64,000 nucleotides of DNA from Candidatus Bilophila faecipullorum (GTDB lineage: Bacteria; Desulfobacterota; Desulfovibrionia; Desulfovibrionales; Desulfovibrionaceae): positions 1 through 64,000 of the forward strand of contig CALVEZ010000013.1 in NCBI GenBank assembly GCA_944326695.1, written 5' to 3'. Below, piece after piece: positions 16,080 through 23,916 of the stretch. Both the position numbers and the translations under genes were made by a program. Position 1 is the stretch's first letter, and each line of letters opens with the position of its first letter. Below the pieces are notes generated by a model. It searched no databases. It was not told the origin of the DNA and saw only the letters and a program-made list of their open reading frames with translations.

Positions 16080-17959
16080 TTGAACTCGGGGCTGAGGTAC
16101 GGGAAACCGGGGAGAGGCGGGTATGTCGTCTTGATGCCGGTCTGGTCAAGACCGCTTCCTCCGAGATCCAGCAATTCTGGGATTCCATCGAAAGGAATCC
16201 GGCCTCCCAGTGTTTTCTCTGGGTGATTGGTGTCTCGGCCGCCGAATACTACGGCTGCAACAATAACGGCGATGCATTCAGCGAGCATGACCTGCGTGAC
16301 TGCCACCATGATTTCGTGACTCATGCCCATGTCTTCCTTCATCACGTCAACAAGGATCCTGCCAGGAGTATCGGTACGCCGGTATACAGCTGGTACAACG
16401 AAGCGATGCATCGCATCGAACTCATTCTGCGTGTGGAGAAGAAAGCTCCGGGAGCAGAGCTTGTAGTCGTGAATATCGCGCAGGGCAGGCCTGTCTATGT
16501 GAGCATGGGCTGCCGGGTCAAGTACGATGTCTGCAGCATATGCGGCAACAAAGCTCCAACACGCGCACAGTATTGTGACCATCTACGCTATAATCTGAGA
16601 AAAATACTTCCAGATGGCAGGCAGGTTTTTGCGCACAATCCTTGTCCGAGCTTTTTCGATATTTCCATAGTTTCCCGGCCCGCGGATCCCATGGCTCATA
16701 CCCTGGATAAGCTCGCATCGGAGAGAAGGGGAGACGTTATCTTTATGGATACACGCGGTTCTGCGGAACTTGGTGAACAGGCGGCATATGAGCGGGCGAA
16801 ACTGGCGGGCATGGGCAAGCTGGCAGATATCATCAAGCTGGTGGACGGCCGTTCCATCGAAGAGAAGGGAGGGGAAACAGAGGACGCGCCTGAATGGGCA
16901 TCAAATGTACGCAACATGGTGGCGCGGGGCTTTGAGGATGTTGAATTTCCGCACCTCGAGCCGGAATGTGCAGAAAATATGGGACTCAGTCCGGCCGGGC
17001 TTCTGTTGGCTTTTGCGAGCTGCGGTGCTGTTCCGGGGTTTTGCGAAGCTGCATGGATGGCCGGACGTTCCGCTATGGGACGGAGGCCCAAAGACAGGGA
17101 AATCGGCCTCATGCTTCGGCTGCTTCCGCCTGCGCTTTCCCTGCTTTCAGAACATCCCGGCATTGTGGATGATATCGCTGACGAGGTTGCTTCATCATAC
17201 AACGGAGAATTTGAATTGCCTGCACGCCGCATGTTGATTCTGCGAGTCATTCGACCCATTGCGGAATTTCGAGTCCTACTGGACGGTCTGGAGAAAAACG
17301 CGGAGTTCGGGCAGCCGCACGAACGGGAGGTTCCCGAAGATTTCCTGGGGATGATGGATACCGTGCTGCCCGGAGTCGCCGACAGGTTTCCCCGATTCAG
17401 CCAGCTGGAGTTCGTGGATGGATACGGTAATACGAAAGTTACAACGCCGTATCATCTCCGGGCATCCAGCGCGCTGGGGAAAATATTCAAGGGAGGAGCC
17501 GTATTGGGAGCCGGGGCCCTGGCGCTCGGCAGCATCGGGGCGCTTCTCTATGAGAGAGGGCTTGCGAACAGGTTGCTTTACGCCACAGCAGCCGCGGTTC
17601 CTGCCGCGACGCTTGCCAGTCTTGGCTTGAAAAGGGACGGGCCTCTGGTGGTATCCACCCGAGGTGTGGAAGTTCCGGGCAAGACGTTGCTTTCGGCTTG
17701 GGGAACGACGAAGACGGCAGGGAAGATGAGCGTCCTCACTGCTGCGGGGATGTTTGCCCCGGCCGGGCTGGCACTTGATTATGGGTACAACTGGTGGCGA
17801 TACGGTCGCAGGGGGATCCATCCGGAGAGCGAACTCGGATCCGTCGGGCGGGTACTACATAGAGCCGGCAAATATTCTCTGGAGCATCCCTTTGTAGCAA
17901 CTATGGCGGGCGGAACACTAGGCGCGCTGCTCGCAAAAGGAAGAAGGGCACAGATATGA
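16064..17959 (+). CDS. Prohead maturation protease, HK97/herpes-type, with long C-terminal extension
   Basis: The N-terminal 220 residues match the capsid-maturation proteases of large phages. NNNGDAFSEHDL is at about residue 66. LHHVNKDPARSIG holds the likely catalytic His, VSMGCRVKYD the likely catalytic Ser, and FDISIVSRPADP corresponds to the EVSxVxxPA strand of HK97-type proteases. A conserved insert CSICGNKAPTRAQYCDHLR provides a C-x2-C-x8-C-x2-H metal site. Residues 250-631 are an additional domain with hydrophobic stretches (GAGALALGSIGALLYERG), which may be a scaffold or pilot segment. The substrates should be scaffold and capsid proteins encoded just downstream. The stop overlaps the endolysin start. 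Confidence 0.82.
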   Translation: MLEKVIELGAEVRETGERRVCRLDAGLVKTASSEIQQFWDSIERNPASQCFLWVIGVSAAEYYGCNNNGDAFSEHDLRDCHHDFVTHAHVFLHHVNKDPARSIGTPVYSWYNEAMHRIELILRVEKKAPGAELVVVNIAQGRPVYVSMGCRVKYDVCSICGNKAPTRAQYCDHLRYNLRKILPDGRQVFAHNPCPSFFDISIVSRPADPMAHTLDKLASERRGDVIFMDTRGSAELGEQAAYERAKLAGMGKLADIIKLVDGRSIEEKGGETEDAPEWASNVRNMVARGFEDVEFPHLEPECAENMGLSPAGLLLAFASCGAVPGFCEAAWMAGRSAMGRRPKDREIGLMLRLLPPALSLLSEHPGIVDDIADEVASSYNGEFELPARRMLILRVIRPIAEFRVLLDGLEKNAEFGQPHEREVPEDFLGMMDTVLPGVADRFPRFSQLEFVDGYGNTKVTTPYHLRASSALGKIFKGGAVLGAGALALGSIGALLYERGLANRLLYATAAAVPAATLASLGLKRDGPLVVSTRGVEVPGKTLLSAWGTTKTAGKMSVLTAAGMFAPAGLALDYGYNWWRYGRRGIHPESELGSVGRVLHRAGKYSLEHPFVATMAGGTLGALLAKGRRAQI

Positions 17960-18546
17960 CGAAACGATTGAGTGAGCAGGATTATACTGAGGCAGCCGAA
18001 AAGCTGGGTGTGGAAACCGCGCTCATCAAGGCTCTTGTAGAGGTAGAGTCGAGCGGGAGAGGTTTTCTTGAGGATGGCAGACCACTGGTCATGTTTGAAG
18101 AACATGTGTTTTATAGCGAATTAAAGAAGGCAGGTCTGGATCCTGAAGTAGTGCTTTCGGACCATCCGGATATCTGCGCGCGGACATTCGATGGTAAACG
18201 GGCACGCGGCCCGAAAACTGAATTGGCACAGCTTGAGAAGGCGAGAGCGATTCATGAAGAAGCGGCGCTCCGTTCCGCCTCGTGGGGGTTGTTCCAGATC
18301 ATGGGGTTCAATTGCGCGGCCGCCGGTTTTGAAAACGTGACTGAATTCGTTGCTGCCATGGAAACTGGCGAGGGTGCACAGCTTCTTGCCTTTTGTCGGT
18401 TTTTGGGCAGCAACACGAGGATGCTTACGGCGTTGCGAGAAAAAGACTGGGCGCTTTTCGCCAAGTTATACAACGGAGCAGGTTATAAGACCCATGCCTA
18501 TGATGAAAGATTGCGGGATGCCTATCTAAAAAACGGCGGAAAGTGA
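17956..18546 (+). CDS. N-acetylmuramidase endolysin (DUF3380 family)
   Basis: A 196-residue peptidoglycan hydrolase. The N-terminal half has the family Glu context (IKALVEVESSGRGF) and MFEEHVFY. The ASWGLFQIMGFN motif near residue 111 and LYNGAGYKTHAYDERL near the end are characteristic of DUF3380 muramidases. There is no signal peptide, so it needs a holin. Its start overlaps the protease stop by 4 bp, which is unusual: the lysis enzyme is expressed with capsid genes. Alternatively it may be a virion-packaged lysozyme. Confidence 0.85.
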   Translation: MTKRLSEQDYTEAAEKLGVETALIKALVEVESSGRGFLEDGRPLVMFEEHVFYSELKKAGLDPEVVLSDHPDICARTFDGKRARGPKTELAQLEKARAIHEEAALRSASWGLFQIMGFNCAAAGFENVTEFVAAMETGEGAQLLAFCRFLGSNTRMLTALREKDWALFAKLYNGAGYKTHAYDERLRDAYLKNGGK

Positions 18547-18556
18547 TTTTTTCAGG

Positions 18557-18594
18557 ATTCCGGGACGCAGAATGAACCGTCCCGGAATTTTTTT
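18557..18594. terminator. Intrinsic terminator after the protease/endolysin unit
   Basis: An 11-bp stem ATTCCGGGACG/CGTCCCGGAAT followed by seven T; convergent genes lie on both sides. Confidence 0.85.
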
Positions 18595-18600
18595 ACGGCA

Positions 18601-18777
18601 TTACCATCTGAGGCCGTATTTTCGGTCAACGCCCCTCAGGTATCCATCCTCGTCCAGTACGCGTCTGTCTTCCCACCAGTTCAGTCCGGTAGCTTCAAGC
18701 GCCCACGAGAAAACCCAGATTGCCGCGGAGCAGAACACCATCGCCTTCCAGGGGAATTCTTCATTCTGTTTTTCCAT
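18601..18777 (-). CDS. Small membrane protein (58 aa), opposite strand
   Basis: It starts at ATG 18777 with a CGAGG site and runs against the phage late genes. Residues 9-28 form one membrane segment (PWKAMVFCSAAIWVFSWALEA), followed by a charged Trp-rich tail (NWWEDRRVLDEDGY). It shares the terminator at 18557-18594. It may be a lysogeny-expressed moron. No family. Confidence 0.5.
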   Translation of the reverse strand: MEKQNEEFPWKAMVFCSAAIWVFSWALEATGLNWWEDRRVLDEDGYLRGVDRKYGLRW

Positions 18778-18885
18778 ACAACCTCGCGTCCTTAATGGTT
18801 TCGGGACACGTTTGATTTTACAGGAAGGCACAGTTCCGCACAATCTTATAACATGGCGTGAGAAAAATTTCTTTTCCGAGCTTCT

Positions 18886-18915
18886 TGAACGTGCATTCGG
18901 CCACTCCGCAATATT
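18886..18915 (+). promoter_or_regulatory. Phage-type bipartite promoter, copy 3
   Basis: TTGAAC (TGAAC at 18886-18890), an 18-nt spacer, and CAATATT at 18909-18915 preceded by CCG; 46 nt before the scaffold start. Confidence 0.65.
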
Positions 18916-18954
18916 GGGTGTTGATTCAGCCCATATACATATGGAGGTTATGCC

Positions 18955-19770
18955 ATGGCGGAAAAAAAGAGGCCTACTCTTTCGGACCTTTTGAAAAAGT
19001 TTGCCGAGGCGGGTGAGGCACCGGAACTTTCCGAAGAAGAATTGGCCGCACAGCAGGCGGCAGAGCAGGCAGCCGTTCAGGTTCCCCCGTCTTCCGCTCC
19101 AGATGGAGGTACATCCGCCGGGGAAGTGGCGGAGGCGGCTGCCCAGGCTGCGGCAAGCGAGGAACAGGCAGTCGATGCCGGGCAGGCTCTTTGTGATATC
19201 GCCCAACAATACATTGACGAACACAATGAAGCTCTGGGCAAGGAAGCGCAGATTTTCGGCGAAATCTTTGCGCGAGCAGCCGTCAGCGAAATGCGCAGTC
19301 AAGCGGGGCAGACTGAAGATGAACTTCTACGGCAGAAGTGCGCATCGGTTTATGAAGATGCCTATGCCGTGACAATGCGCAAGCTGGCGGATGAAGGCGC
19401 AGGAGAAGGGGAAGTTTCCCCCGATGTTCTTCAGGCACTCTTGGCCTCTGGAGACAGTTCTGGAGGGGAAACAGGAGAAATATCTTCCACTGGTCATGAT
19501 TCACCGGAAGAGGGCATCTCCCCCGAAGAGGAGCGGGAAGTGTCTGAGGCTGTCTATAACGCTGTCCTTCGGCAAATGGAGGATGCGGATCCCGAAGGGG
19601 ACGAGGATGCTCTCTCTCCGGGGCATGAAGAAACACTCGCCCAGTCCGCATACGATGCGGTGATGCGTCAGCTTTCCGAAGAGGAGTCCGATGAAGAGGA
19701 AGACGGCATCGACTATCCGGCTGTGACCGATAATGCCTATCGGGCGGCAATGGCAGAAGTGGGAGCATGA
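18955..19770 (+). CDS. Probable capsid scaffolding protein
   Basis: A 271-residue, very acidic protein (long Glu/Asp/Ser runs) with Ala/Gln-rich coiled coils (EELAAQQAAEQAAVQ). Three repeats of the type Y-x-AxxRQM/L-x-E (VYNAVLRQMED, AYDAVMRQLSE, AYRAAMAEV) occur in the C-terminal third. It lies between the protease and the major capsid gene, the usual place of a scaffold, and has its own promoter motif. The start ATG 18955 follows GGAGG. The function is inferred from composition and position. Confidence 0.65.
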   Translation: MAEKKRPTLSDLLKKFAEAGEAPELSEEELAAQQAAEQAAVQVPPSSAPDGGTSAGEVAEAAAQAAASEEQAVDAGQALCDIAQQYIDEHNEALGKEAQIFGEIFARAAVSEMRSQAGQTEDELLRQKCASVYEDAYAVTMRKLADEGAGEGEVSPDVLQALLASGDSSGGETGEISSTGHDSPEEGISPEEEREVSEAVYNAVLRQMEDADPEGDEDALSPGHEETLAQSAYDAVMRQLSEEESDEEEDGIDYPAVTDNAYRAAMAEVGA

Positions 19771-19771
19771 T

Positions 19772-19930
19772 ATGACGGATGCGCAGTTCAAGGAGGTCAA
19801 GGAACTTTGTCGTCGTGCAGCGATCGTATTCCGCTCTGCCGCTGTTGAAAAACTGGAAAAAAATGCATCGGATAAACGCCGTTTCCATGTGGACTTGAAC
19901 AGGCTCCGGAGTCTCAAGTGTCATCACTGA
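19772..19930 (+). CDS. Small phage protein (52 aa)
   Basis: It starts at ATG 19772, one base after the scaffold stop, with GGGAGC upstream. A basic amphipathic helical protein. It overlaps the next start (GTG 19918). Unknown function; one of three small genes between scaffold and decoration protein. Confidence 0.55.
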   Translation: MTDAQFKEVKELCRRAAIVFRSAAVEKLEKNASDKRRFHVDLNRLRSLKCHH

Positions 19931-20106
19931 CCGAGTCGGATTTTCAGGAAAAATTTCGTGCCATGGCAGAGCATCTGTACAAGCTTGCCTCCATACAGGT
20001 GGAGCGGGAAACGGCTCCTGTTGTTGAGGAACTTGATCCTTCCTGTGTGAAGGACTTTCTGCTGTTTTTCCACAATCAGAATCAGCGAGAATCACATGAC
20101 TCATAA
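19918..20106 (+). CDS. Small phage protein (62 aa)
   Basis: GTG start inside the end of the previous gene. Helical, with the pattern FQEKFRAMAEHLYKLASI, which resembles the next protein's FQGELIKLAESFERLAD, so the two may be paralogues. The stop overlaps the next start. Confidence 0.55.
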   Translation: MSSLTESDFQEKFRAMAEHLYKLASIQVERETAPVVEELDPSCVKDFLLFFHNQNQRESHDS

Positions 20107-20302
20107 AGAATTTCAGGGGGAGTTGATAAAGCTGGCCGAGAGCTTCGAACGTTTGGCAGACGATATGGAGGCGACCCAGAGCAAGACGGCCTTTGACGCC
20201 TCTTCACGGCGGTTTTCTCCCAGTTCGGAATATGGCCGACTTGACGCCGCTCCGGGGCGCGGCGAGCTTGATCCCCTTACTCAGTTCGCTCTTGGTTACT
20301 AA
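20096..20302 (+). CDS. Small phage protein (68 aa)
   Basis: It overlaps the previous gene by 11 bp. The N-terminal helix resembles that of 19918-20106. A QSKTAFDAS motif near residue 27 and an FxLGY end are seen. It may be a cleaved internal peptide of the capsid core; inference only. Confidence 0.55.
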   Translation: MTHKEFQGELIKLAESFERLADDMEATQSKTAFDASSRRFSPSSEYGRLDAAPGRGELDPLTQFALGY

Positions 20303-20321
20303 GCTACAGTAGAGGTTACGC

Positions 20322-20747
20322 ATGTACAATATCAGAAAGGGCTGGCCCTGTGACGGAGCGCTGGATGAAACACTTGTCCCCGCAGCTCCGAAAACCATTA
20401 CCAATGGGATGCTTGCCGCGATCAACACATCTGGAAAGCTGGAGAAAGCCAACCTTACCGCCGCGGCAGCCGCAACGGATCCCATAATCGGCATTGTTAT
20501 CGGTGTGGACAAGATGAGCGGCAAATGTACCCTGCTCATGAGTGACTGCATTATTGAAATGGATTCCGAACACTTCGCGACGGATACCTACACGCCGAAT
20601 ATGTCTCTCACGGTTAAAGATGGTAAATTTGCCAAAGCGACGACGGAAACTGTGATAGGGCGTGTACTGTCCTATGATGCCGTCAATCAGATGCTCCGCG
20701 TCCTGAAGTTTTCCGCGGGGATCATGCCCGCCGTCAGCGCTGAGTAG
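20322..20747 (+). CDS. Probable head decoration protein
   Basis: 141 residues of beta-rich sequence with an Ala-rich stretch and the layout of small capsid decoration/stabilisation proteins: a disordered N-terminus, then short strands (IIGIVIGVDKMSGKCTLL, VIGRVLSYD). It is immediately upstream of the major capsid gene (11-bp gap), as is usual for decoration proteins. No direct family motif was seen. Confidence 0.6.
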   Translation: MYNIRKGWPCDGALDETLVPAAPKTITNGMLAAINTSGKLEKANLTAAAAATDPIIGIVIGVDKMSGKCTLLMSDCIIEMDSEHFATDTYTPNMSLTVKDGKFAKATTETVIGRVLSYDAVNQMLRVLKFSAGIMPAVSAE

Positions 20748-20758
20748 GAGGATAAGGG

Positions 20759-21670
20759 ATGAACATTGAAACCAGCACCATCAGCGCCGAACTTTTAAAC
20801 ACAGCTTTTGTCGACAAGGTCTGCGGCGGACTGGAAAAGGAAGCTGCCGAAGCAGGTTCCCGGTACATCAGGCAGAAACTGTATGAAGACGGTATCCTGC
20901 GCCGCCTTTTTCCGCCTCGTACCGTCACAGCTGAAGAGCTGGACAAGGATACCGACAGCGATATTCCCAGCATTATCAGTGAAATTGAACCGGATGCATC
21001 GAAAGCGACATATGTGCCTTTCAAGGGAACCGGGGAACACAGGTATTTTGAGGGAAAAAGCTTCCGCATCTACTTCGGCAAGGTGGAGTCGGAGAGGATG
21101 AGCAAGAACAAGTTCGAGCTGCTCACCTATAAGATGCCGATTACCCAATGGCTGCAGGAAAATCAGGTCAAAGCCGTGCAGCAGGAGGAAGATGGCCTTT
21201 TCATCCAGACGCTTGGCGATATTCTCACTGTGGATGCGAGTCAGAAGATTACGGTATCCGCCGGAGCGACAGATTTCAAACAGACATTCATTGCCGGCAT
21301 GAAGGCATTGACAAGCAGACGTCTCCCTCAGGGGAAAGTCCTTATGCATAAGAATACCTTCATAGACTCCCTGGCGCTCAAGACCGAAGATATCGGCTAC
21401 AAGCCACAGGAGGAACGCTTCAACCGTGGTGTGGACGGTGAAGATTCCTTTCTTGGTGTGCCGGTGGTTACCACCATCAAGGACGATCTCGTCAAGGAAA
21501 ATGAAATGTACTTCTTTGCGCCGCAGGAGTACTTCATGCACAATTATTTGTTGCAGGATGCGACACTGTTCCTGGAAACACGCGCGGATATGATCCATTT
21601 TCATACGTACGAGGCACCGGGATGTGGTATTGGCAATACCGGAGCCTTCGTCAAAATCGTTATCGAATGA
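20759..21670 (+). CDS. Major capsid protein
   Basis: A 303-residue protein whose pattern fits HK97-fold capsid proteins: a helical N-terminus (ISAELLNTAFVDKVCGGLEKEA), a long extended E-loop-like region (YVPFKGTGEHRYFEGKSFRI), a spine helix, and a C-terminal domain with FLGVPVVTTI and a terminal strand. It ends a cluster of protease, scaffold and decoration genes and is followed by a terminator. It has no obvious N-terminal delta domain, consistent with a separate scaffold. Confidence 0.75.
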   Translation: MNIETSTISAELLNTAFVDKVCGGLEKEAAEAGSRYIRQKLYEDGILRRLFPPRTVTAEELDKDTDSDIPSIISEIEPDASKATYVPFKGTGEHRYFEGKSFRIYFGKVESERMSKNKFELLTYKMPITQWLQENQVKAVQQEEDGLFIQTLGDILTVDASQKITVSAGATDFKQTFIAGMKALTSRRLPQGKVLMHKNTFIDSLALKTEDIGYKPQEERFNRGVDGEDSFLGVPVVTTIKDDLVKENEMYFFAPQEYFMHNYLLQDATLFLETRADMIHFHTYEAPGCGIGNTGAFVKIVIE

Positions 21671-21690
21671 TGCAAGCCTCTCTTGCGCTC

Positions 21691-21728
21691 AAAAAATCCC
21701 GGGCAGGCTTTCTGACCGGGACTTTTTT
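21691..21728 (+). terminator. Intrinsic terminator of the capsid unit
   Basis: An A-run, the 6-bp stem TCCCGG/CCGGGA around a 13-nt loop, then CTTTTTT. The T-run touches the -35-like box of promoter copy 4. Confidence 0.7.
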
Positions 21729-21757
21729 GAACTTCAGGACAGTATTCCCGCAATATT
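21728..21757 (+). promoter_or_regulatory. Phage-type bipartite promoter, copy 4
   Basis: TTGAAC (TGAAC 21728-21732), an 18-nt spacer, and CCGCAATATT ending at 21757; 36 nt before the start at 21787. Confidence 0.65.
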
Positions 21758-21786
21758 TCAGAGAAAATGAAAAGGGAGGAAACGTC

Positions 21787-22050
21787 ATGCCTGTCAGAAA
21801 CAACACGAAATCCACTATCGTCATCGGTCGGTTTACACTGTACGCAGGGGAGCGTCTGCCGGAAGTTCCCCGTTCGGAACAGGAGGAAGCCGGCATACAG
21901 CGGATGTTGAAAGCCGGTCTTCTCATTGAGGAAGAAAGTTCTCCCGCCGTTACTGCGGCAAGTCCACAACCGGAAAAGGAATCCGAACTTGTTGAAGAAG
22001 AGCAGACTGATGCTCCTTCAGGGAGAAAACGCGGCAGGAAGGCAGGCTAG
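21787..22050 (+). CDS. Small phage protein after the capsid gene (87 aa)
   Basis: The start at ATG 21787 is fixed by GGGAGG. A short beta-strand N-terminus is followed by an acidic, then basic C-terminus (SGRKRGRKAG). Similar short proteins often follow the capsid gene in tailed phages (neck region), but no family motif is present. First gene of a four-gene neck unit. Confidence 0.6.
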   Translation: MPVRNNTKSTIVIGRFTLYAGERLPEVPRSEQEEAGIQRMLKAGLLIEEESSPAVTAASPQPEKESELVEEEQTDAPSGRKRGRKAG

Positions 22051-22051
22051 C

Positions 22052-22495
22052 ATGGTCACATTGGAGGATATCCGTATCTATGCACGCGACATTCCAGAAT
22101 TGAATATTCTGCTTGAAGGCCGTCTGCAGTCTCCGGATGAGCTGGTCGAGTTGGCCATGCGTCTGGCGGCGGAAGATTTTAATGCCACCCCTCCGTTGAG
22201 CGCTTATCGAGTGGAAGACTTTCCATCCGATACGGTCATGCTGTATGGCGTGCTCCACCATCTGGCCAATGCCGAGGCCGAGAGGCAGCTGCGCAACCAG
22301 GTGACCTATAATGCCCAGGGGCTTAATGCGGGAATCGATGACAAATATCCGCAGTATGCACAGCTGGCTGCCTACTACAAGCAGCTTTTCGAACAGAAGA
22401 TTCGTGAGCACAAGGTGTACAGTAACTATGCATCGTGCTGGGGCGGCGTGGATTCTCCTTATTCCGCGCTCAATGAGTACGATTTTCGGGAGTAG
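22052..22495 (+). CDS. Probable head-completion or neck protein (147 aa)
   Basis: It starts one base after the previous stop. Mainly helical, with Asp/Glu-rich loops; LVELAMRLAAEDFNATPP resembles the N-terminal helices of head-tail connector proteins. Its position directly after the capsid gene supports an adaptor role. Weak evidence. Confidence 0.5.
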   Translation: MVTLEDIRIYARDIPELNILLEGRLQSPDELVELAMRLAAEDFNATPPLSAYRVEDFPSDTVMLYGVLHHLANAEAERQLRNQVTYNAQGLNAGIDDKYPQYAQLAAYYKQLFEQKIREHKVYSNYASCWGGVDSPYSALNEYDFRE

Positions 22496-22497
22496 TG

Positions 22498-23064
22498 ATG
22501 CGTACCGAGATTGACGGGACTGTGGCTTTCGGGCCGCCGCGTCCTAAAGTGACTACTGATTACACCTCGTTCAGTACGCCGGATTATCTGACGGGATATG
22601 CCCGAAAGATTCTGCGTGACCTCGTCAAGGTGGCACGAATGTATAACGGCAGGCTGCTCAAACTGTACCGCCCGGCAGGGGAGAAGCGCTGTCCCAACTG
22701 CACGGATTCAATTACGGGAGAGATTCTGCTTGGTAATTGCCGTATCTGCCGGGGAACGGGAAAAGCGTTAGCGTGGGAACCTGCTGGAGATTTTTGGTCA
22801 CTCGTGGATTTTGGCCAGAAGTTTCGTATGGCCTCGGATAACGGCGCCATGGAGAACCCCGGTGTACGGGAACAGGTCACTATTTTGGGTGCCCCTCTTA
22901 TGAAGGATCAACATCTGGTCATCTTTGTGGAGACAAAGGAAGTCTATAAGATATACGACTCAGAGCCTCACATTGTGGCCATGCGCGGTGAAGTCATTTC
23001 CCAGATTGCAAGTGTTTCCAGGATTTCGCCGGGTTTTCCCGAATATGGGCTGATAGACTGGTGA
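22498..23064 (+). CDS. Neck-region phage protein with zinc knuckle (188 aa)
   Basis: ATG 22498 is preferred because GGGAG is 5 nt away; GTG 22495 is possible. Residues about 60-83 carry CPNCTDS and CRICRGTG, two C-x2-C pairs about 17 residues apart, like a structural zinc ribbon. A beta-rich C-terminal domain follows. Gene order places it between connector and sheath genes. No named family. Confidence 0.6.
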   Translation: MRTEIDGTVAFGPPRPKVTTDYTSFSTPDYLTGYARKILRDLVKVARMYNGRLLKLYRPAGEKRCPNCTDSITGEILLGNCRICRGTGKALAWEPAGDFWSLVDFGQKFRMASDNGAMENPGVREQVTILGAPLMKDQHLVIFVETKEVYKIYDSEPHIVAMRGEVISQIASVSRISPGFPEYGLIDW

Positions 23065-23067
23065 ATT

Positions 23068-23700
23068 ATGACGGGAACCATAGTAACAGATGCGGTATAT
23101 ACTCCGCAAAAGCCTCTCGGAAATACCCTTACGCCCCAGGGGACTCCCATGCACGTCGCACAGGCGTTTATCGCTCTGCAGCGGCAGTGTTTTTCCGACC
23201 TTCCGGAAGAGCATCCTTTCCGTTTTGTCCCTGATGACTTCGAGCGGACGGGGGTTTTGTTTGATACCTCCTACAACAAGGATTCCGAGGCGGTGGGGAA
23301 GAAACCTCTCATTGTGGTAACACGGGGAGCCCAATCGACGTCCCCCATCATGTACCGGGATATCGGTTCCATGGATCCGCGGACAGGCCATTCGTTCAAC
23401 AGTGGTATTGTCGCTTCCTCAGTGATGGCTCACATCATCGGTCGGAGCAGGGGAGAGGTGGATCTGCTTGGCCAGCATGTATTTGGTTTTTGTATGATGT
23501 CCAGGATAGCTCTGCCGAAGTTGCTGGGTGTTCATATGGTTGAGTCCATCGCACTTACCGAGCCAGTGCGTTTCGAACAGGACGATGCGATGTACGCCAC
23601 ACTGCTTACTGTGTCATATTCCATGCAGTTCATCTGGACAAGGCTCAACAGTGAGACACGGAGCTTGACTGGAGTAGCTATCCATTTTCAGGAAACGTAA
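23068..23700 (+). CDS. Probable tail-completion protein (210 aa)
   Basis: Last gene before the sheath, 3 bp after the previous one. A mixed alpha/beta sequence with IVVTRGAQSTSP and a beta-rich C-terminus. In contractile phages this position is occupied by neck or tail-terminator proteins, which is the basis of the call. It is followed by an elaborate terminator. Confidence 0.5.
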   Translation: MTGTIVTDAVYTPQKPLGNTLTPQGTPMHVAQAFIALQRQCFSDLPEEHPFRFVPDDFERTGVLFDTSYNKDSEAVGKKPLIVVTRGAQSTSPIMYRDIGSMDPRTGHSFNSGIVASSVMAHIIGRSRGEVDLLGQHVFGFCMMSRIALPKLLGVHMVESIALTEPVRFEQDDAMYATLLTVSYSMQFIWTRLNSETRSLTGVAIHFQET

Positions 23701-23742
23701 GACCCCGATAGGGAAAGGGGAACTCTACCGGGGTGGGAGGGA

Positions 23743-23808
23743 GGCTCTATATCGACATCTGTACCTGCTGAACATATGTCGATGGATGGGGTAGAGCCTT
23801 TTTTCTTT
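23743..23808 (+). terminator. Intrinsic terminator of the neck unit
   Basis: GGCTCTA (23743-23749) pairs with TAGAGCC (23792-23798) and encloses a second stem ATCGACAT/ATGTCGAT; TTTTTTCTTTT follows. Confidence 0.8.
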
Positions 23809-23838
23809 TAACCTGCCTTTATTGAAAGATCAACATTG

Positions 23839-23868
23839 TGAACTGAAAGCAAAAGATACCGCAATATT
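23839..23868 (+). promoter_or_regulatory. Phage-type bipartite promoter, copy 5
   Basis: GTGAAC (TGAAC 23839-23843), an 18-nt spacer, and CCGCAATATTG (CAATATT 23862-23868), 55 nt before the sheath start. Confidence 0.65.
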
Positions 23869-23916
23869 GCTGTTGAATATGCGAAGAACCGCATGTTTGA
23901 AAACAGGCAGGTACTT

